From Streptomyces werraensis (GTDB lineage: Bacteria > Actinomycetota > Actinomycetes > Streptomycetales > Streptomycetaceae): a DNA stretch of 64,000 bases. Shown piece after piece: positions 1 to 9,832 of the stretch (its first letter is position 1; each line of letters opens with the position of its first letter). Under the pieces are notes generated by a model. That model saw only the letters and a program-made list of their open reading frames with translations, had not been told where the DNA came from and did no database searches. The position numbers and the translations under genes were made by a program. The stretch is from positions 186,001 through 250,000 of the forward strand of contig BNBX01000001.1 of assembly GCA_014656175.1 (NCBI GenBank), read 5' to 3'.

Positions 1-1131
1 CCGCCCCACCGCGAGCAGCGCGACCAGCCGGCCCCCGCGCAGCCAGCACACGCTCCACGCCGGGCCGGCCGGGTCGCCGCGCCACACCGTGCGGTCGGCG
101 TCCGCGTGGTGCCCGGCGTACTGCACGAACCGGCCGAACTGCTCGGACCAGAAGTACGGCACCGGGTCGTACGCCTCACGCTCCTCAGGCCCGCCGACGA
201 TGTTCGCGGCGACCGTGCGCGGCCCCTGGAGGGCGTTGTCCCAGTGGTGGACGAGGAGGCGCTCGCCGTAGCGGGCGGACGGGAAGGACGCGCAGTCGCC
301 GACGGCGTACACGTCGGGCAGGGAGGTCGCCAGGTGCGCGTCGGCGACGACCTCGCCGTGCGTGCCGAGGGCGATCCCGGACCCGGCCAGCCAGGCGGTG
401 GCGGGGCGGGCGCCGATGCCGACGACGACCGCGCCGGCGGGCAGCCGGGTGCCGTCGTCGAGGAGCACGGCGCCGGGCTCGACGCGCGCCACGCGCGCGT
501 GGGTGCGCAGCGTGACGCCGGCCTCCGCGTACCAGGCGGCCATCGGAGCGGCCACCTCCGCGGGCAGCACGCCCGCCAGCGGCCGTTCCTCGGCCTCCAC
601 GACGGTGACCGCGCAGCCCGCCTCCCGGGCGGCCGTGGCGAACTCCGCGCCGATCCAGCCGGCGCCGACGACCACGATGTCGTGCCGGCCGGCGAGCACG
701 GGCCGCAGCCGTTCGGCGTCGTCCAGGGTGCGCAGCAGGTGCACGCCGGGCACGCCCTCCGCGCCGGGCAGCCGCAGCGGTTCCGCGCCGGTGGCGATCA
801 CCAGCACGTCGTACGGGACGGGCCCGGCCTCCGTGTCCAGCTCGTGGTCGCCGGGGCGCAGGCCGGTCACCTCGCAGCCCAGCCGGAGCTCGATCCCGAG
901 CTCTTCGAAGTCCACGTCGAAGGCGGAGCTCTCGGCGGTGCCCAGCAGCACCGCCTTGGACAACGGCGGCCGGTCGTACGGCTGGTGGGGCTCCGCGCCG
1001 ATCAGCGTCACCTCGCCGGCGAAGCCGCGCTCCCGCAGCGCCGCCGCGGTCTGCACACCCGCCATGCCCGCGCCCGCCACCACGACCCGGCGTGGCGCGG
1101 CCCCTCCCGGTTCCTGCGTCTGCTCGCTCAC
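1..1131 (-). CDS. FAD-dependent NAD(P)H oxidoreductase (ferredoxin-reductase type), C-terminus beyond the window
   Basis: Reading leftward from a GTG at 1131 the frame stays open for 377 codons to the window edge, so the protein is incomplete. The N-terminus carries a dinucleotide fold (VVVAGAGMAG, about residue 17), a QPYDRPPLSK segment typical of ferredoxin or rubredoxin reductases, a second Rossmann motif (VVVGAGWIGAE) for NAD(P)H, and the FAD-closing motif YAVGDCA. Family members pass electrons from NAD(P)H to a ferredoxin, Rieske protein or similar carrier; no partner is visible here. The GTG is the first in-frame start and has only a weak GGTGAG ribosome site. The gene diverges from the thiamine operon and shares a 204-bp intergenic region with it. 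Family confident, substrate unknown. Confidence 0.85.
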   Translation of the reverse strand, partial: MSEQTQEPGGAAPRRVVVAGAGMAGVQTAAALRERGFAGEVTLIGAEPHQPYDRPPLSKAVLLGTAESSAFDVDFEELGIELRLGCEVTGLRPGDHELDTEAGPVPYDVLVIATGAEPLRLPGAEGVPGVHLLRTLDDAERLRPVLAGRHDIVVVGAGWIGAEFATAAREAGCAVTVVEAEERPLAGVLPAEVAAPMAAWYAEAGVTLRTHARVARVEPGAVLLDDGTRLPAGAVVVGIGARPATAWLAGSGIALGTHGEVVADAHLATSLPDVYAVGDCASFPSARYGERLLVHHWDNALQGPRTVAANIVGGPEEREAYDPVPYFWSEQFGRFVQYAGHHADADRTVWRGDPAGPAWSVCWLRGGRLVALLAVGR

Positions 1132-1231
1132 CCGCTCACCATAGACACCCGTGCCCGCCGCGCCGGACCGCTGCCGCGCGGGGTCCCTTACGGGTGCGGC
1201 ACGGCGCGGGCTAGGGTGGCTCGCGTACACG

Positions 1232-1325
1232 CACTCGCGGGAGCCCGGACGCACCGGGCTGAGAGGGAGGCTGGCGGCCTCCGACCGTACGAACCTGATC
1301 CGGGTCATGCCGGCGAAGGGAGGGG
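1232..1325 (+). promoter_or_regulatory. TPP riboswitch (THI element)
   Basis: The conserved THI-box core is plain: CTGAGA at 1259-1264, ACCTGATC at 1293-1300, then CGGGTCATGCCGGCGAAGG from 1301. It ends in GGGAGG (1318-1323), which is also the best ribosome-binding site for thiO (ATG 1336). TPP binding should therefore hide the site and block translation of thiO and the coupled thiS and thiG. No terminator hairpin lies between aptamer and start, which favours translational control. Confidence 0.96.
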
Positions 1326-1335
1326 CTGGACGCCC

Positions 1336-2498
1336 ATGTCGCCCACGCGTACCGCAGACGTCCTCGTCGTCGGGGGCGGGATCATCGGTCTGGTGACGGC
1401 CTGGCGGGCCGCGCAGGCCGGTCTCGCCACGACGGTCGTGGACCCCGAGCCGGGCGGTGGCGCCGCCCGGGTGGCGGCCGGGATGCTGGCCGCCGTCACC
1501 GAGCTGCACCACGGCGAGCAGACGCTGCTCGGCCTCAACCTGGCTTCGGCGCGCCGCTATCCCGACTTCGCGGCCGAGCTGTCCGACTGCACCGGCCAGG
1601 ACCTCGGCTACCGCCGCTGCGGCACCCTGGCCGTGGCGCTGGACGCCGACGACCGCGCCCATCTGCGCGAGCTGCACGCCCTGCACGAGCGTTCAGGGCT
1701 GGACTCGCAGTGGCTGACCGGACGCGAATGCCGGCGCCTGGAGCCGATGCTCGCGCCGGGTGTGCGCGGAGGGCTGCGGGTGGACGGCGACCACCAGATC
1801 GATCCGCGCCGGCTGGCGTCCGCGCTGCTGACCGCCTGCGAGCGGTCCGGCGTCACGCTGCACCGCGCCCGGGCCGAGCGGCTCGTCGTCACCGGCGGCC
1901 GCGCCGCCGGCGTGGTCACGGCGGACGGCGGCGAGCTGGGCGCGGAGCAGGTGGTGCTGGCCGGCGGCAGCTGGAGCGGGCGGCTGGCGGGCGTCCCCGC
2001 GGACGTACTGCCGCCGGTGCGGCCGGTGAAGGGGCAGGTGCTGCGGCTGACGATGCCGGACCGCCCCGAGCCGTTCCTGAGCCGCACGGTGCGGGCGGTG
2101 GTGCGCGGCAGCCATGTCTACCTGGTGCCGCGCGAGAGCGGCGAGCTGGTGATCGGCGCGACCAGCGAGGAGATGGGCTGGGACACCACGGTCACCGCGG
2201 GCGGCGTCTACGAGCTGCTGCGCGACGCCCACGAACTGGTGCCCGGCCTCACCGAACTGCCGCTCACCGAGACGCTCGCGGGACTGCGCCCCGGCTCCCC
2301 CGACAACGCGCCGCTGCTCGGCCCGACCGGCCTCGACGGTCTGCTGCTCGCCACCGGGCACCACCGCAACGGTGTGCTGCTGACGCCCGTCACGGGCGAC
2401 GCCATGGCGCGGGTGCTGACCACCGGCGAGCTGCCCGACGAGGCCCTCCCGTTCACCCCCCGGCGCTTCGGCGCCCCCGTCCTCGCGGAGCAGTCCGT

Positions 2499-2502
<4 letters not shown>
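1336..2502 (+). CDS. thiO: ThiO, glycine oxidase of thiazole biosynthesis
   Basis: FAD-dependent D-amino-acid-oxidase-fold protein of 388 residues. In aerobes ThiO oxidises glycine to the imine that ThiG condenses with the ThiS thiocarboxylate and a pentulose phosphate to make the thiamine thiazole. The N-terminal VVGGGIIG holds the GxGxxG motif at residues 13-18, AAGMLA follows, and the C-terminal GLRPGSPDNAPLLG and ATGHHRNGVLL segments are typical of the family. The ATG at 1336 is chosen because the frame upstream runs through the riboswitch. The stop overlaps the thiS start as ATGA (2499-2502), so the two are translationally coupled. Confidence 0.96.
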
Positions 2503-3520
<1,018 letters not shown>

Positions 3521-3660
3521 CGGACGAACGGGTTCCGGGTGCGCTCCGGGCCCGCGCGCCGGTCGCCCTTCGGACGCGGTCGGGTAACACAGGTCACAGG
3601 TCCGCTCCAGCGGCGGTTGAACGGGCCGGGGCTGTCGTCGCGGACTCGTAGACTCGCTGC

Positions 3661-5589
3661 GTGGACACGACCCTTCAGGACCCGCTGGTCGGGCAGGTGC
3701 TCGACGGCCGCTACCGCGTCGAGGCGCGGATCGCCGTCGGCGGGATGGCCACGGTCTACCGGGCCCTGGACACCCGTCTCGACCGGATCCTCGCGCTCAA
3801 GGTGATGCACCCCTCGCTGGCCTCCGACGCCGGCTTCGTGGAGCGCTTCATCCGCGAGGCCAAGTCCGTCGCCCGGCTGGCCCATCCCAACGTGGTCCAG
3901 GTGTTCGACCAGGGCGCCGACGGGGGGTACGTCTATCTGGCGATGGAGTACATCCCGGGCTGCACCCTGCGGGACGTGCTGCGGGAGCGCGGGGCGCTGC
4001 AGGCGCGGGCCGCGCTGGACATCCTGGAGCCGGTGCTGGCCGCGCTGGGCGCCGCCCACCGCGCGGGGTTCGTGCACCGCGACATGAAGCCGGAGAACGT
4101 GCTGATCGGGGACGACGGCCGGGTCAAGGTCGCCGACTTCGGACTGGTCCGCTCGGTGGACACGGTCACCAACAGCACGGGCACGGTGCTGGGCACCGTG
4201 GCGTACCTGGCCCCGGAGCAGATAGAGCACGGCACCGCCGACCCCCGCGTCGACGTGTACGCCTGCGGCATCCTGCTCTTCGAGATGCTGACCGGCGAGA
4301 AGCCGCACGACGGCGACTCTCCCGCGATCGTCCTCTACAAGCACCTGCACGACGACGTGCCGCCGCCCTCCGCGGTGGTGCCCGGTCTGGCGCCGGCGCT
4401 GGACTCGCTGGTCGCGGCGGCGACCGCGCGCGACGCCGAGGTCCGCCCGGCCGACGCGGTGGCGCTGTTCGCCCTGACCCGCGAGGTGCGCGGCCGGCTC
4501 ACCGACGAGCAGCTCGACGCGATGCCCCCGCAGGCGCTGTCCGCGGAGCACGACAACGCCGACGACCGCACCAGCGTCATCCCGCGCTCCCTCACCGTGC
4601 CGCGGCCCCTCCCGGTGAACGAGGACGACGACGGCGCGGACCGTGCGCACCGCACCAGTCGCTTCCGGTCCCCTCCCCCGCTGCCGCCCCGGCGCCGCAC
4701 GGCGCTGCACCGCGGCCCGGCGGCGATCGTCGTGGCCGTGCTGCTGGTGTTCGGCCTGGGCGCGGGCATCTGGTACATCAACTCCGGGCAGTTCACCAAG
4801 GTCCCGCCGGTGCTGTCGAAGACCGAGCAGGAGGCCCGTGACCGGCTCGCCGAGACCGGACTGGACGTCGGCGAGGTCAAGGAGGAGTACAGCGACACCG
4901 TCGAGCGGGGCAAGGTGATCAGCACCGACCCGGCGGCCGGCGCTCGCGTCCGCGGCAGCGCCTCGGTGTCCCTGACCGTGTCGAAGGGCCCGCAGACCGT
5001 GCGGGTGCCCGACCTGGACGGCTACCGGCTCGACGAGGCCCGGTCGCTGCTGGAGGACGAGGGCCTGGAGCCGGGCATGGTGACCCGCGAGTTCAGCGAC
5101 TCCGTGCCCAGGGACGCGGTGATCTCCACCGAGCCGGGCAAGGGCACCAAGGTCCGTGCGGGCACCGCGGTGAAGCTGACGGTGAGCAAGGGCAGCCCCG
5201 TGGATGTGCCCGACGTGACCGGCGACGACCCGGAGGACGCGCGCGCGGAACTGGAGGAGGCCGGGCTGAAGGTGGAGATCGCCGACGGTCGGGTCCACTC
5301 CGAGCACGACGCGGGCAGGGTCGCCCGGCAGGCCCCTGGCGCCGGGGGTGAGGCCGCGGAGGGCGACACCGTCACCCTCACGCTGTCCAAGGGCCCGGAG
5401 ATGATCGAGGTGCCGGACGTCGTCGGCGACAGCGTGGACGAGGCACGGGACAAGCTGGAGGGTGCCGGGTTCGGGGTGAAGGAGGACCGCGGTCTGCTGG
5501 GCCTGTTCGGCGACACGGTCAAGGACCAGTCGGTGGACGGCGGCGAGACCGCGCCCAAGGGCTCGACGATCACCCTCAAGATCAGGTGA
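3661..5589 (+). CDS. PknB-like transmembrane Ser/Thr kinase with four PASTA repeats
   Basis: Protein of 642 residues. The N-terminal Hanks-type kinase domain (about 18-280) has the glycine loop AVGGMATVY, ATP lysine K47 in ILALKVMH, catalytic HRDMKPENV (about 139-147) and DFG (about 159-161). A Pro/Asp-rich linker leads to one membrane helix (about 353-374, IVVAVLLVFGLGAGIWYI). Outside the cell are four PASTA repeats, each starting near VPDL, VPDV or PPVL and ending in LTVSKG or similar. PASTA domains bind muropeptides or lipid II, so this is a wall-sensing kinase. Start is GTG 3661. It is not next to the usual division-gene cluster, so it is probably an additional PASTA kinase. Confidence 0.94.
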   Translation: MDTTLQDPLVGQVLDGRYRVEARIAVGGMATVYRALDTRLDRILALKVMHPSLASDAGFVERFIREAKSVARLAHPNVVQVFDQGADGGYVYLAMEYIPGCTLRDVLRERGALQARAALDILEPVLAALGAAHRAGFVHRDMKPENVLIGDDGRVKVADFGLVRSVDTVTNSTGTVLGTVAYLAPEQIEHGTADPRVDVYACGILLFEMLTGEKPHDGDSPAIVLYKHLHDDVPPPSAVVPGLAPALDSLVAAATARDAEVRPADAVALFALTREVRGRLTDEQLDAMPPQALSAEHDNADDRTSVIPRSLTVPRPLPVNEDDDGADRAHRTSRFRSPPPLPPRRRTALHRGPAAIVVAVLLVFGLGAGIWYINSGQFTKVPPVLSKTEQEARDRLAETGLDVGEVKEEYSDTVERGKVISTDPAAGARVRGSASVSLTVSKGPQTVRVPDLDGYRLDEARSLLEDEGLEPGMVTREFSDSVPRDAVISTEPGKGTKVRAGTAVKLTVSKGSPVDVPDVTGDDPEDARAELEEAGLKVEIADGRVHSEHDAGRVARQAPGAGGEAAEGDTVTLTLSKGPEMIEVPDVVGDSVDEARDKLEGAGFGVKEDRGLLGLFGDTVKDQSVDGGETAPKGSTITLKIR

Positions 5590-5637
5590 CGGAGGGGGTC
5601 GTCCGGGTGACGCACGCGTCCGTGACACCCTTGACGG

Positions 5638-6516
5638 GTGAAGAGTCACCCGTCCGGCCCCGCCCGCAACCCGATCGGCAGCCACGTCCCCGTGGCCGGC
5701 GGTCTGCATTCCGTCGGTCTGTCCTACGCCCGTGACCTGGGCGCGGAGACCGTGCAGGTCTTCGTCGCCAACCCGCGCGGCTGGGCCACCCCCGCCGGCA
5801 ACCCGCTCCAGGACGAGGCGTTCCGCACGGCCTGCGCCGAGGCGTCGGTCCCGGCGTACGTGCACGCCCCGTACCTGATCAACTTCGGGTCCCACACCCC
5901 GGCGACCGTCGAGCGGTCGGTGGAGTCCCTGCGGCACTCGTTGCGCCGTGGCCGGGAGATCGGCGCGCTGGGCGTGGTCGTGCACACCGGCAGCGCGACC
6001 GGCGGACGGCAGCGCGCGGTGGCGCTGAGGCAGGTACGGGAGCACATGCTGCCGCTGCTGGACGAGCTGACCCGTGACGACGACCCGTACCTGCTGCTGG
6101 AGCCGACCGCGGGCCAGGGCGCCTCGCTGTGCTCCCTGGTGGAGGACCTGGGGCCGTACTTCGAGGAGCTGGACGCCCATCCGAGACTCGGCGTCTGCCT
6201 GGACACCTGCCATGTCTTCGCGGCCGGGCACGACCTTGCCGGACCCGGCGGCGCGCACCGCACCCTGGACGAGCTGGCCTCGACCGTCGGCACGGGGCGG
6301 CTGAAGCTGATCCACGCCAACGACTCCAAGGACGTCGTCGGCGCGCACAAGGACCGGCACGCCAACATCGGCGCGGGACACATCGGCGAGGACCCGTTCC
6401 GGTACCTGATGACGCACCCGGAGACCGCGGGTGTGCCGCTGGTGATCGAGACGCCCGGCGGCAAGGAGGGGCACGCGACGGACGTGGAGCGGCTGAAGAA
6501 GCTCCGGGACGGCTGA
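5638..6516 (+). CDS. nfo: Deoxyribonuclease IV (endonuclease IV-like AP endonuclease)
   Basis: AP-endonuclease family 2 TIM barrel, 292 residues, which cuts DNA 5' to abasic sites in base-excision repair. The family start RNPIGSHVPVAGGL is clear, and metal-site segments follow in order: VVHTGS, LLEPTAGQG, CLDTCHVFAAGHD, HANDSK, DRHANIGAG and VIETPGG. Together they supply the His, Glu and Asp residues that hold the zinc ions. The GTG start at 5638 has little ribosome-site support and lies 48 bases after the kinase, so it may be co-transcribed with it. Confidence 0.93.
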   Translation: MKSHPSGPARNPIGSHVPVAGGLHSVGLSYARDLGAETVQVFVANPRGWATPAGNPLQDEAFRTACAEASVPAYVHAPYLINFGSHTPATVERSVESLRHSLRRGREIGALGVVVHTGSATGGRQRAVALRQVREHMLPLLDELTRDDDPYLLLEPTAGQGASLCSLVEDLGPYFEELDAHPRLGVCLDTCHVFAAGHDLAGPGGAHRTLDELASTVGTGRLKLIHANDSKDVVGAHKDRHANIGAGHIGEDPFRYLMTHPETAGVPLVIETPGGKEGHATDVERLKKLRDG

Positions 6517-6532
6517 GCGCCGGCGGGGCGGG

Positions 6533-7180
6533 TCAGAGCTCGGGGCCGTCCCCGGGCTCCTCCTGGTAGGAGTAGCGCTGTTCCTTCCAGGGGTCGCCGA
6601 CGTTGTGGTAGCCGCGCTCCTCCCAGAAGCCCCGGCGGTCGGCGGTCATGTACTCCACACCCCGGACCCACTTGGGGCCCTTCCAGGCGTACAGGTGCGG
6701 CACGATCAGGCGCAGCGGGAAGCCGTGCTCGGCGGTGAGCAGCTCGCCGTCCTTGTGGGTGGCGAAGAGGGTGCGGTCGGACGTGAAGTCCTCGAGCCGC
6801 AGGTTGGAGCTGAAGCCGTACTCCGCCCACACCATCACATGGGTGACGTCCGGTGCGGGCGGGGCGATCTCCACGACCGTGCGCGCCGGGATCCCGCCCC
6901 ACTCCGCGCCGACCATGCTGAACTTCGTCACGCAGTGCAGGTCGGCCTCGACCGTGGTGTACGGCAGCGCCGTGAACTCCTCGTGGGTCCAGCAGTGCTT
7001 CTCGCCGTCGGCGGTGGCGCCGAAGACCCGGAACTCCCAGCGCTCCGGGCGGAACTTCGGAACCGGCCCGTAGTGGGTGACCGGCCAGCCCTTCTGGAGC
7101 CGCTGTCCCGGCGGGAGCTGGAGATCCGCCGCTCCTCGTGTCGCGCGCTCCCCCGATTCGCGTTCCGCCGGCTGACCCAT
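6533..7180 (-). CDS. Molybdopterin-dependent oxidoreductase, sulfite-oxidase (YedY/MsrP-like) fold
   Basis: Soluble protein of 215 residues. LHCVTKFSMVGAEWGG contains the conserved Cys that ligates molybdenum in the sulfite-oxidase superfamily, followed by EYGFSSNL, LLTAEHGFPLRLIVPHLYAWKGPKWV and FWEERGYHNVGDPW, all typical of the family. ATG 7180 is preferred over a GTG 20 codons upstream because GGAGAC lies just before it. There is no signal peptide or heme domain. Substrate unknown: sulfite and oxidised methionine are the family possibilities. It converges with nfo, 16 bases apart. Confidence 0.88.
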   Translation of the reverse strand: MGQPAERESGERATRGAADLQLPPGQRLQKGWPVTHYGPVPKFRPERWEFRVFGATADGEKHCWTHEEFTALPYTTVEADLHCVTKFSMVGAEWGGIPARTVVEIAPPAPDVTHVMVWAEYGFSSNLRLEDFTSDRTLFATHKDGELLTAEHGFPLRLIVPHLYAWKGPKWVRGVEYMTADRRGFWEERGYHNVGDPWKEQRYSYQEEPGDGPEL

Positions 7181-7270
7181 GTCTCCATCCTGACAGACCG
7201 GTGGCCATGCTCCTGAACCGGGCCCCGCACATACGGACATTCATGGCCTGAACGGGTCAAGTATGGGATT

Positions 7271-7296
7271 ACTTACTAAGTCCAGACTTACTGGAC
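7271..7296. promoter_or_regulatory. Candidate operator/promoter element upstream of bfr
   Basis: This AT-richer patch between the oxidoreductase and bfr holds two ACTTACT copies (7271-7277 and 7286-7292, spaced 15 bases) and a perfect inverted repeat GTCCAG-ACTTA-CTGGAC (7280-7296). It does not resemble the DmdR iron box. It may bind another regulator of bfr, or lie at the promoter. Confidence 0.45.
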
Positions 7297-7364
7297 GATC
7301 TTTCGCGCCGGTGCAATCATGCGCCCCGACCCGCACATTCCCCCCACGCGGAAGGAGCCGTGCC

Positions 7365-7883
7365 ATGCAGGGCGATCCCGAGGTCATCGAGTTCCTCAAC
7401 GAGCAGCTGACCGCCGAGCTGACGGCGATCAACCAGTACTTCCTGCACTCCAAGCTCCAGGACCACAAGGGCTGGCACAAGCTCGCCAAGTACACCCGCG
7501 ACGAGTCCTTCGACGAGATGCGTCACGCCGAGCTGCTCACCGACCGGATCCTGCTGCTGGACGGCCTGCCGAACTACCAGCGGCTGTTCCACGTCCGCGT
7601 CGGGCAGACCGTCACCGAGATGTTCCAGGCCGACCGCGAGATCGAGCTCGAGGCGATCGACCGGCTCCGCCGGGGCGTGGAGGTCATGCGCAACAAGAAC
7701 GACATCACCTCGGCCAACATCTTCGAGGCCATCCTGGCCGACGAGGAGCACCACATCGACTACCTCGACACCCAGCTGGAGCTGATCGACAAACTGGGCG
7801 AGGCGCTCTACCTGTCGACGGTGATCGAGCAGACCCAGCCGGACCCCTCGGGCCCCGGGACGCACGGGTTCACGACGCCCTGA
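7365..7883 (+). CDS. bfr: Bacterioferritin, iron-storage ferritin with heme
   Basis: Bacterioferritin of 172 residues; 24 copies form a shell that oxidises and stores iron. All diiron ferroxidase ligands are at the standard positions: E18, E51, H54, E94, E127 and H130. M52, the axial heme ligand, is also present (DEMRHAE). ATG 7365 follows GAAGGAG with good spacing, and residue numbering from it matches the E. coli protein exactly. The tail after YLSTVIEQTQ is short and disordered. It converges on bfd, 17 bases away. Confidence 0.97.
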   Translation: MQGDPEVIEFLNEQLTAELTAINQYFLHSKLQDHKGWHKLAKYTRDESFDEMRHAELLTDRILLLDGLPNYQRLFHVRVGQTVTEMFQADREIELEAIDRLRRGVEVMRNKNDITSANIFEAILADEEHHIDYLDTQLELIDKLGEALYLSTVIEQTQPDPSGPGTHGFTTP

Positions 7884-7900
7884 CGGCGCCGGGGAGCCGC

Positions 7901-8140
7901 CTAGGCGGCTTCCGGGACCTCCGCCGCGACCTCTGCCACGAGCGGCTGCCCGCCCTGGTCGATGATCTGCCGCCGGGGGCAGGCGCCGCGGCCGAGCAGC
8001 GCCTGGATGCGCCGGACGCAGCCGCCGCAGTCCGTGCCGGCCTTGCAGGCGGAGGCGATCTGCCGGGGCGTGCAGGCACCGGCTTCCGCGTGGCTCCTCA
8101 CCTGTTCCTCGGTCACGCCGAAGCAGCTGCAGACGAACAC
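7901..8140 (-). CDS. bfd: Bacterioferritin-associated ferredoxin (Bfd), [2Fe-2S]
   Basis: Small ferredoxin that reduces the Bfr core to release iron. Counting from GTG 8140 the cluster cysteines fall at 4, 6, 38 and 41 (VCSC and CGGC), the same numbers as in E. coli Bfd. An earlier GTG at 8149 abuts GGGAGG with no spacing, whereas 8140 gives eight bases, so 8140 is chosen (79 residues). A tail of about 25 residues extends beyond the family core. The iron box upstream implies expression when iron is scarce, which fits iron mobilisation. Confidence 0.93.
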   Translation of the reverse strand: MFVCSCFGVTEEQVRSHAEAGACTPRQIASACKAGTDCGGCVRRIQALLGRGACPRRQIIDQGGQPLVAEVAAEVPEAA

Positions 8141-8188
8141 GCGGGTCACCTCCCGACGAAGATCTGGGTCGTGCCGTACCGACCCTCC

Positions 8189-8207
8189 GTCGGTGAGGCT
8201 AACCTAA
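8189..8207 (-). promoter_or_regulatory. Iron box (DmdR/IdeR-type operator) upstream of bfd
   Basis: On the minus strand the sequence TTAGGTTAGCCTCACCGAC matches the actinobacterial iron box TTAGGTTAGGCTCACCTAA in nearly all of its first 16 positions. It lies about 50 bases upstream of the bfd start, where an iron-loaded DmdR repressor would block transcription. Confidence 0.85.
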
Positions 8208-8237
8208 CCTTACCTGCGCACTTCGAGGGCGGAAAAG

Positions 8238-8278
8238 GGGGGTGGGGCGTGATCCCGTGTGAGACACGCCCCACCCCC
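8238..8278 (-). terminator. Hairpin terminator downstream of aroH
   Basis: Perfect 14-bp stem (8238-8251 with 8265-8278) and 13-base loop. It lies just past the aroH stop (8304, minus strand) and insulates aroH from the iron-regulated bfd promoter. Confidence 0.8.
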
Positions 8279-8303
8279 GACGGCTGCCGGCCGGACCGGC
8301 CGG

Positions 8304-9656
8304 TCACTGGTCCCGGTACATCTCCGCGACCAGGAACGCCAGGTCGAGCGACTGGCTGCGGTTCAGCCGCGGGTCGCACGCCGTCTCGTAGCGCTGGTGC
8401 AGATCGTCGACGAAGATCTCGTCGCCGCCGCCCACGCACTCGGTGACGTCGTCGCCCGTGAGCTCCACATGGATGCCGCCCGGGTGGGTGCCCAGCTCCT
8501 TGTGGACCTCGAAGAAGCCCTTCACCTCGTCGAGCACGTCGTCGAAGCGGCGGGTCTTGTGCCCGGACGCGGCCTCGAAGGTGTTGCCGTGCATCGGGTC
8601 CGTCACCCACGCGACGGTCGCGCCGGACGCGGTCACCTTCTCCACCAGCTCCGGGAGCTTGTCACGGATCTTGTCCGCGCCCATCCGCACGATGAACGTC
8701 AGCCGGCCGGGCTCCCGCTCCGGGTCGAGGCGGTCGATGTACTGCAGCGCCTCCTCGGCCGTCGTGGTCGGGCCGAGCTTGATGCCGATCGGGTTGCGGA
8801 TCCGCGAGGCGAACTCGATGTGCGCGTGGTCCAGCTGCCGGGTGCGCTCACCGATCCACACCATGTGCGCCGACACGTCGTACAGCTGACCGGTGCGGGA
8901 GTCCACGCGGGTGAGCGCCGACTCGTAGTCGAGCAGCAGCGCCTCGTGCGACGAGAAGAACTCGACGGTCTTGAACTCCTCCGGATCCGCGCCGCAGGCC
9001 CGCATGAAGTTCAGCGCCTGGTCGATCTCCCGCGCCAGCTGCTCGTAGCGCTGGCCGGACGGCGACGACTTCACGAAGTCCTGGTTCCAGGCGTGCACCT
9101 GGCGCAGGTCGGCGTAACCGCCGGTGGTGAAGGCGCGCACGAGGTTCAGCGTGGACGCCGACGCGTGGTACATCCGCTTCAGCCGCTCGGGGTCCGGGAT
9201 CCGGGCCTCCTCGGTGAACTCGAAGCCGTTGACCGAGTCGCCCCGGTACGTCGGCAGCGTCACGCCGTCGCGGGTCTCGGTCGGCTTGGAGCGCGGCTTG
9301 GAGTACTGCCCGGCGATCCGTCCGACCTTCACCACGGGCACGGAGGCCGCGTAGGTGAGGACGGCGCCCATCTGGAGCAGCGTCTTCAGCTTGTTGCGGA
9401 TGTGGTCGGCGGACACGGCGTCGAAGGCCTCGGCGCAGTCGCCGCCCTGGAGGAGGAACGCCTCTCCCTTGGCGACGGACGCCATCCGGGCGCGCAGCTG
9501 GTCGCACTCGCCCGCGAAGACGAGCGGCGGATACGACTCGAGGTCCGCGATCACTGCGCGCAGAGCCTCGGGGTCGGGGTACTCGGGCTGCTGCGCCGCG
9601 GGCAGGTCTCGCCAGGTGTTGCCAGCGCTCGCGCTGGTCTTAGCGTTCACGGTCAC
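8304..9656 (-). CDS. aroH: Class II DAHP synthase, first enzyme of the shikimate pathway
   Basis: Plant-type (class II) 3-deoxy-D-arabino-heptulosonate-7-phosphate synthase of 450 residues; it joins phosphoenolpyruvate and erythrose 4-phosphate. LLQGGDCAEAF contains the metal-binding cysteine, and TYRGDSVNG, MYHASASTLNLVRAF, RQVHAWN and GIKLGPTT are family hallmarks. Start is GTG 9656 (VTVNAKTS) with GGGA upstream; a second GTG two codons later is possible. It diverges from the trp leader and trpEG, putting the entry step and the tryptophan branch point of aromatic synthesis back to back. Confidence 0.96.
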   Translation of the reverse strand: MTVNAKTSASAGNTWRDLPAAQQPEYPDPEALRAVIADLESYPPLVFAGECDQLRARMASVAKGEAFLLQGGDCAEAFDAVSADHIRNKLKTLLQMGAVLTYAASVPVVKVGRIAGQYSKPRSKPTETRDGVTLPTYRGDSVNGFEFTEEARIPDPERLKRMYHASASTLNLVRAFTTGGYADLRQVHAWNQDFVKSSPSGQRYEQLAREIDQALNFMRACGADPEEFKTVEFFSSHEALLLDYESALTRVDSRTGQLYDVSAHMVWIGERTRQLDHAHIEFASRIRNPIGIKLGPTTTAEEALQYIDRLDPEREPGRLTFIVRMGADKIRDKLPELVEKVTASGATVAWVTDPMHGNTFEAASGHKTRRFDDVLDEVKGFFEVHKELGTHPGGIHVELTGDDVTECVGGGDEIFVDDLHQRYETACDPRLNRSQSLDLAFLVAEMYRDQ

Positions 9657-9752
9657 GCATCCCACATTACGGGGTCGGAACGGCCGTCCATCCCGACGCC
9701 CAGCAAATGAGACAGGGTCCGCACCGGTGCGCGATGCGCTATGGTCGGGGCC

Positions 9753-9809
9753 ATGTTCGCGCACTCGACCCGCACCTGGTGGTGGACCGCTCATCCGGCG
9801 GCCCACTGA
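9753..9809 (+). CDS. trpL: TrpL-type leader peptide with three consecutive tryptophans
   Basis: Open frame of 18 codons, MFAHSTRTWWWTAHPAAH, with TGG TGG TGG at 9777-9785, about 160 bases upstream of trpEG. Tryptophan is rare, so the run marks a sensing peptide: ribosomes stall there when charged tRNA-Trp is low. The last codons contain GGCGGCC (9797-9803), which can pair with GGCCGCC (9836-9842) in the terminator's 5' arm to form the antiterminator. Confidence 0.93.
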   Translation: MFAHSTRTWWWTAHPAAH

Positions 9810-9832
9810 CTGCGCGTACGCACCGACTTCGC

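Noticed and set aside
4786..5580. Tandem repeats inside the PASTA kinase gene
   Set aside because: They are protein-level PASTA repeats with diverged DNA, not a CRISPR array or satellite.
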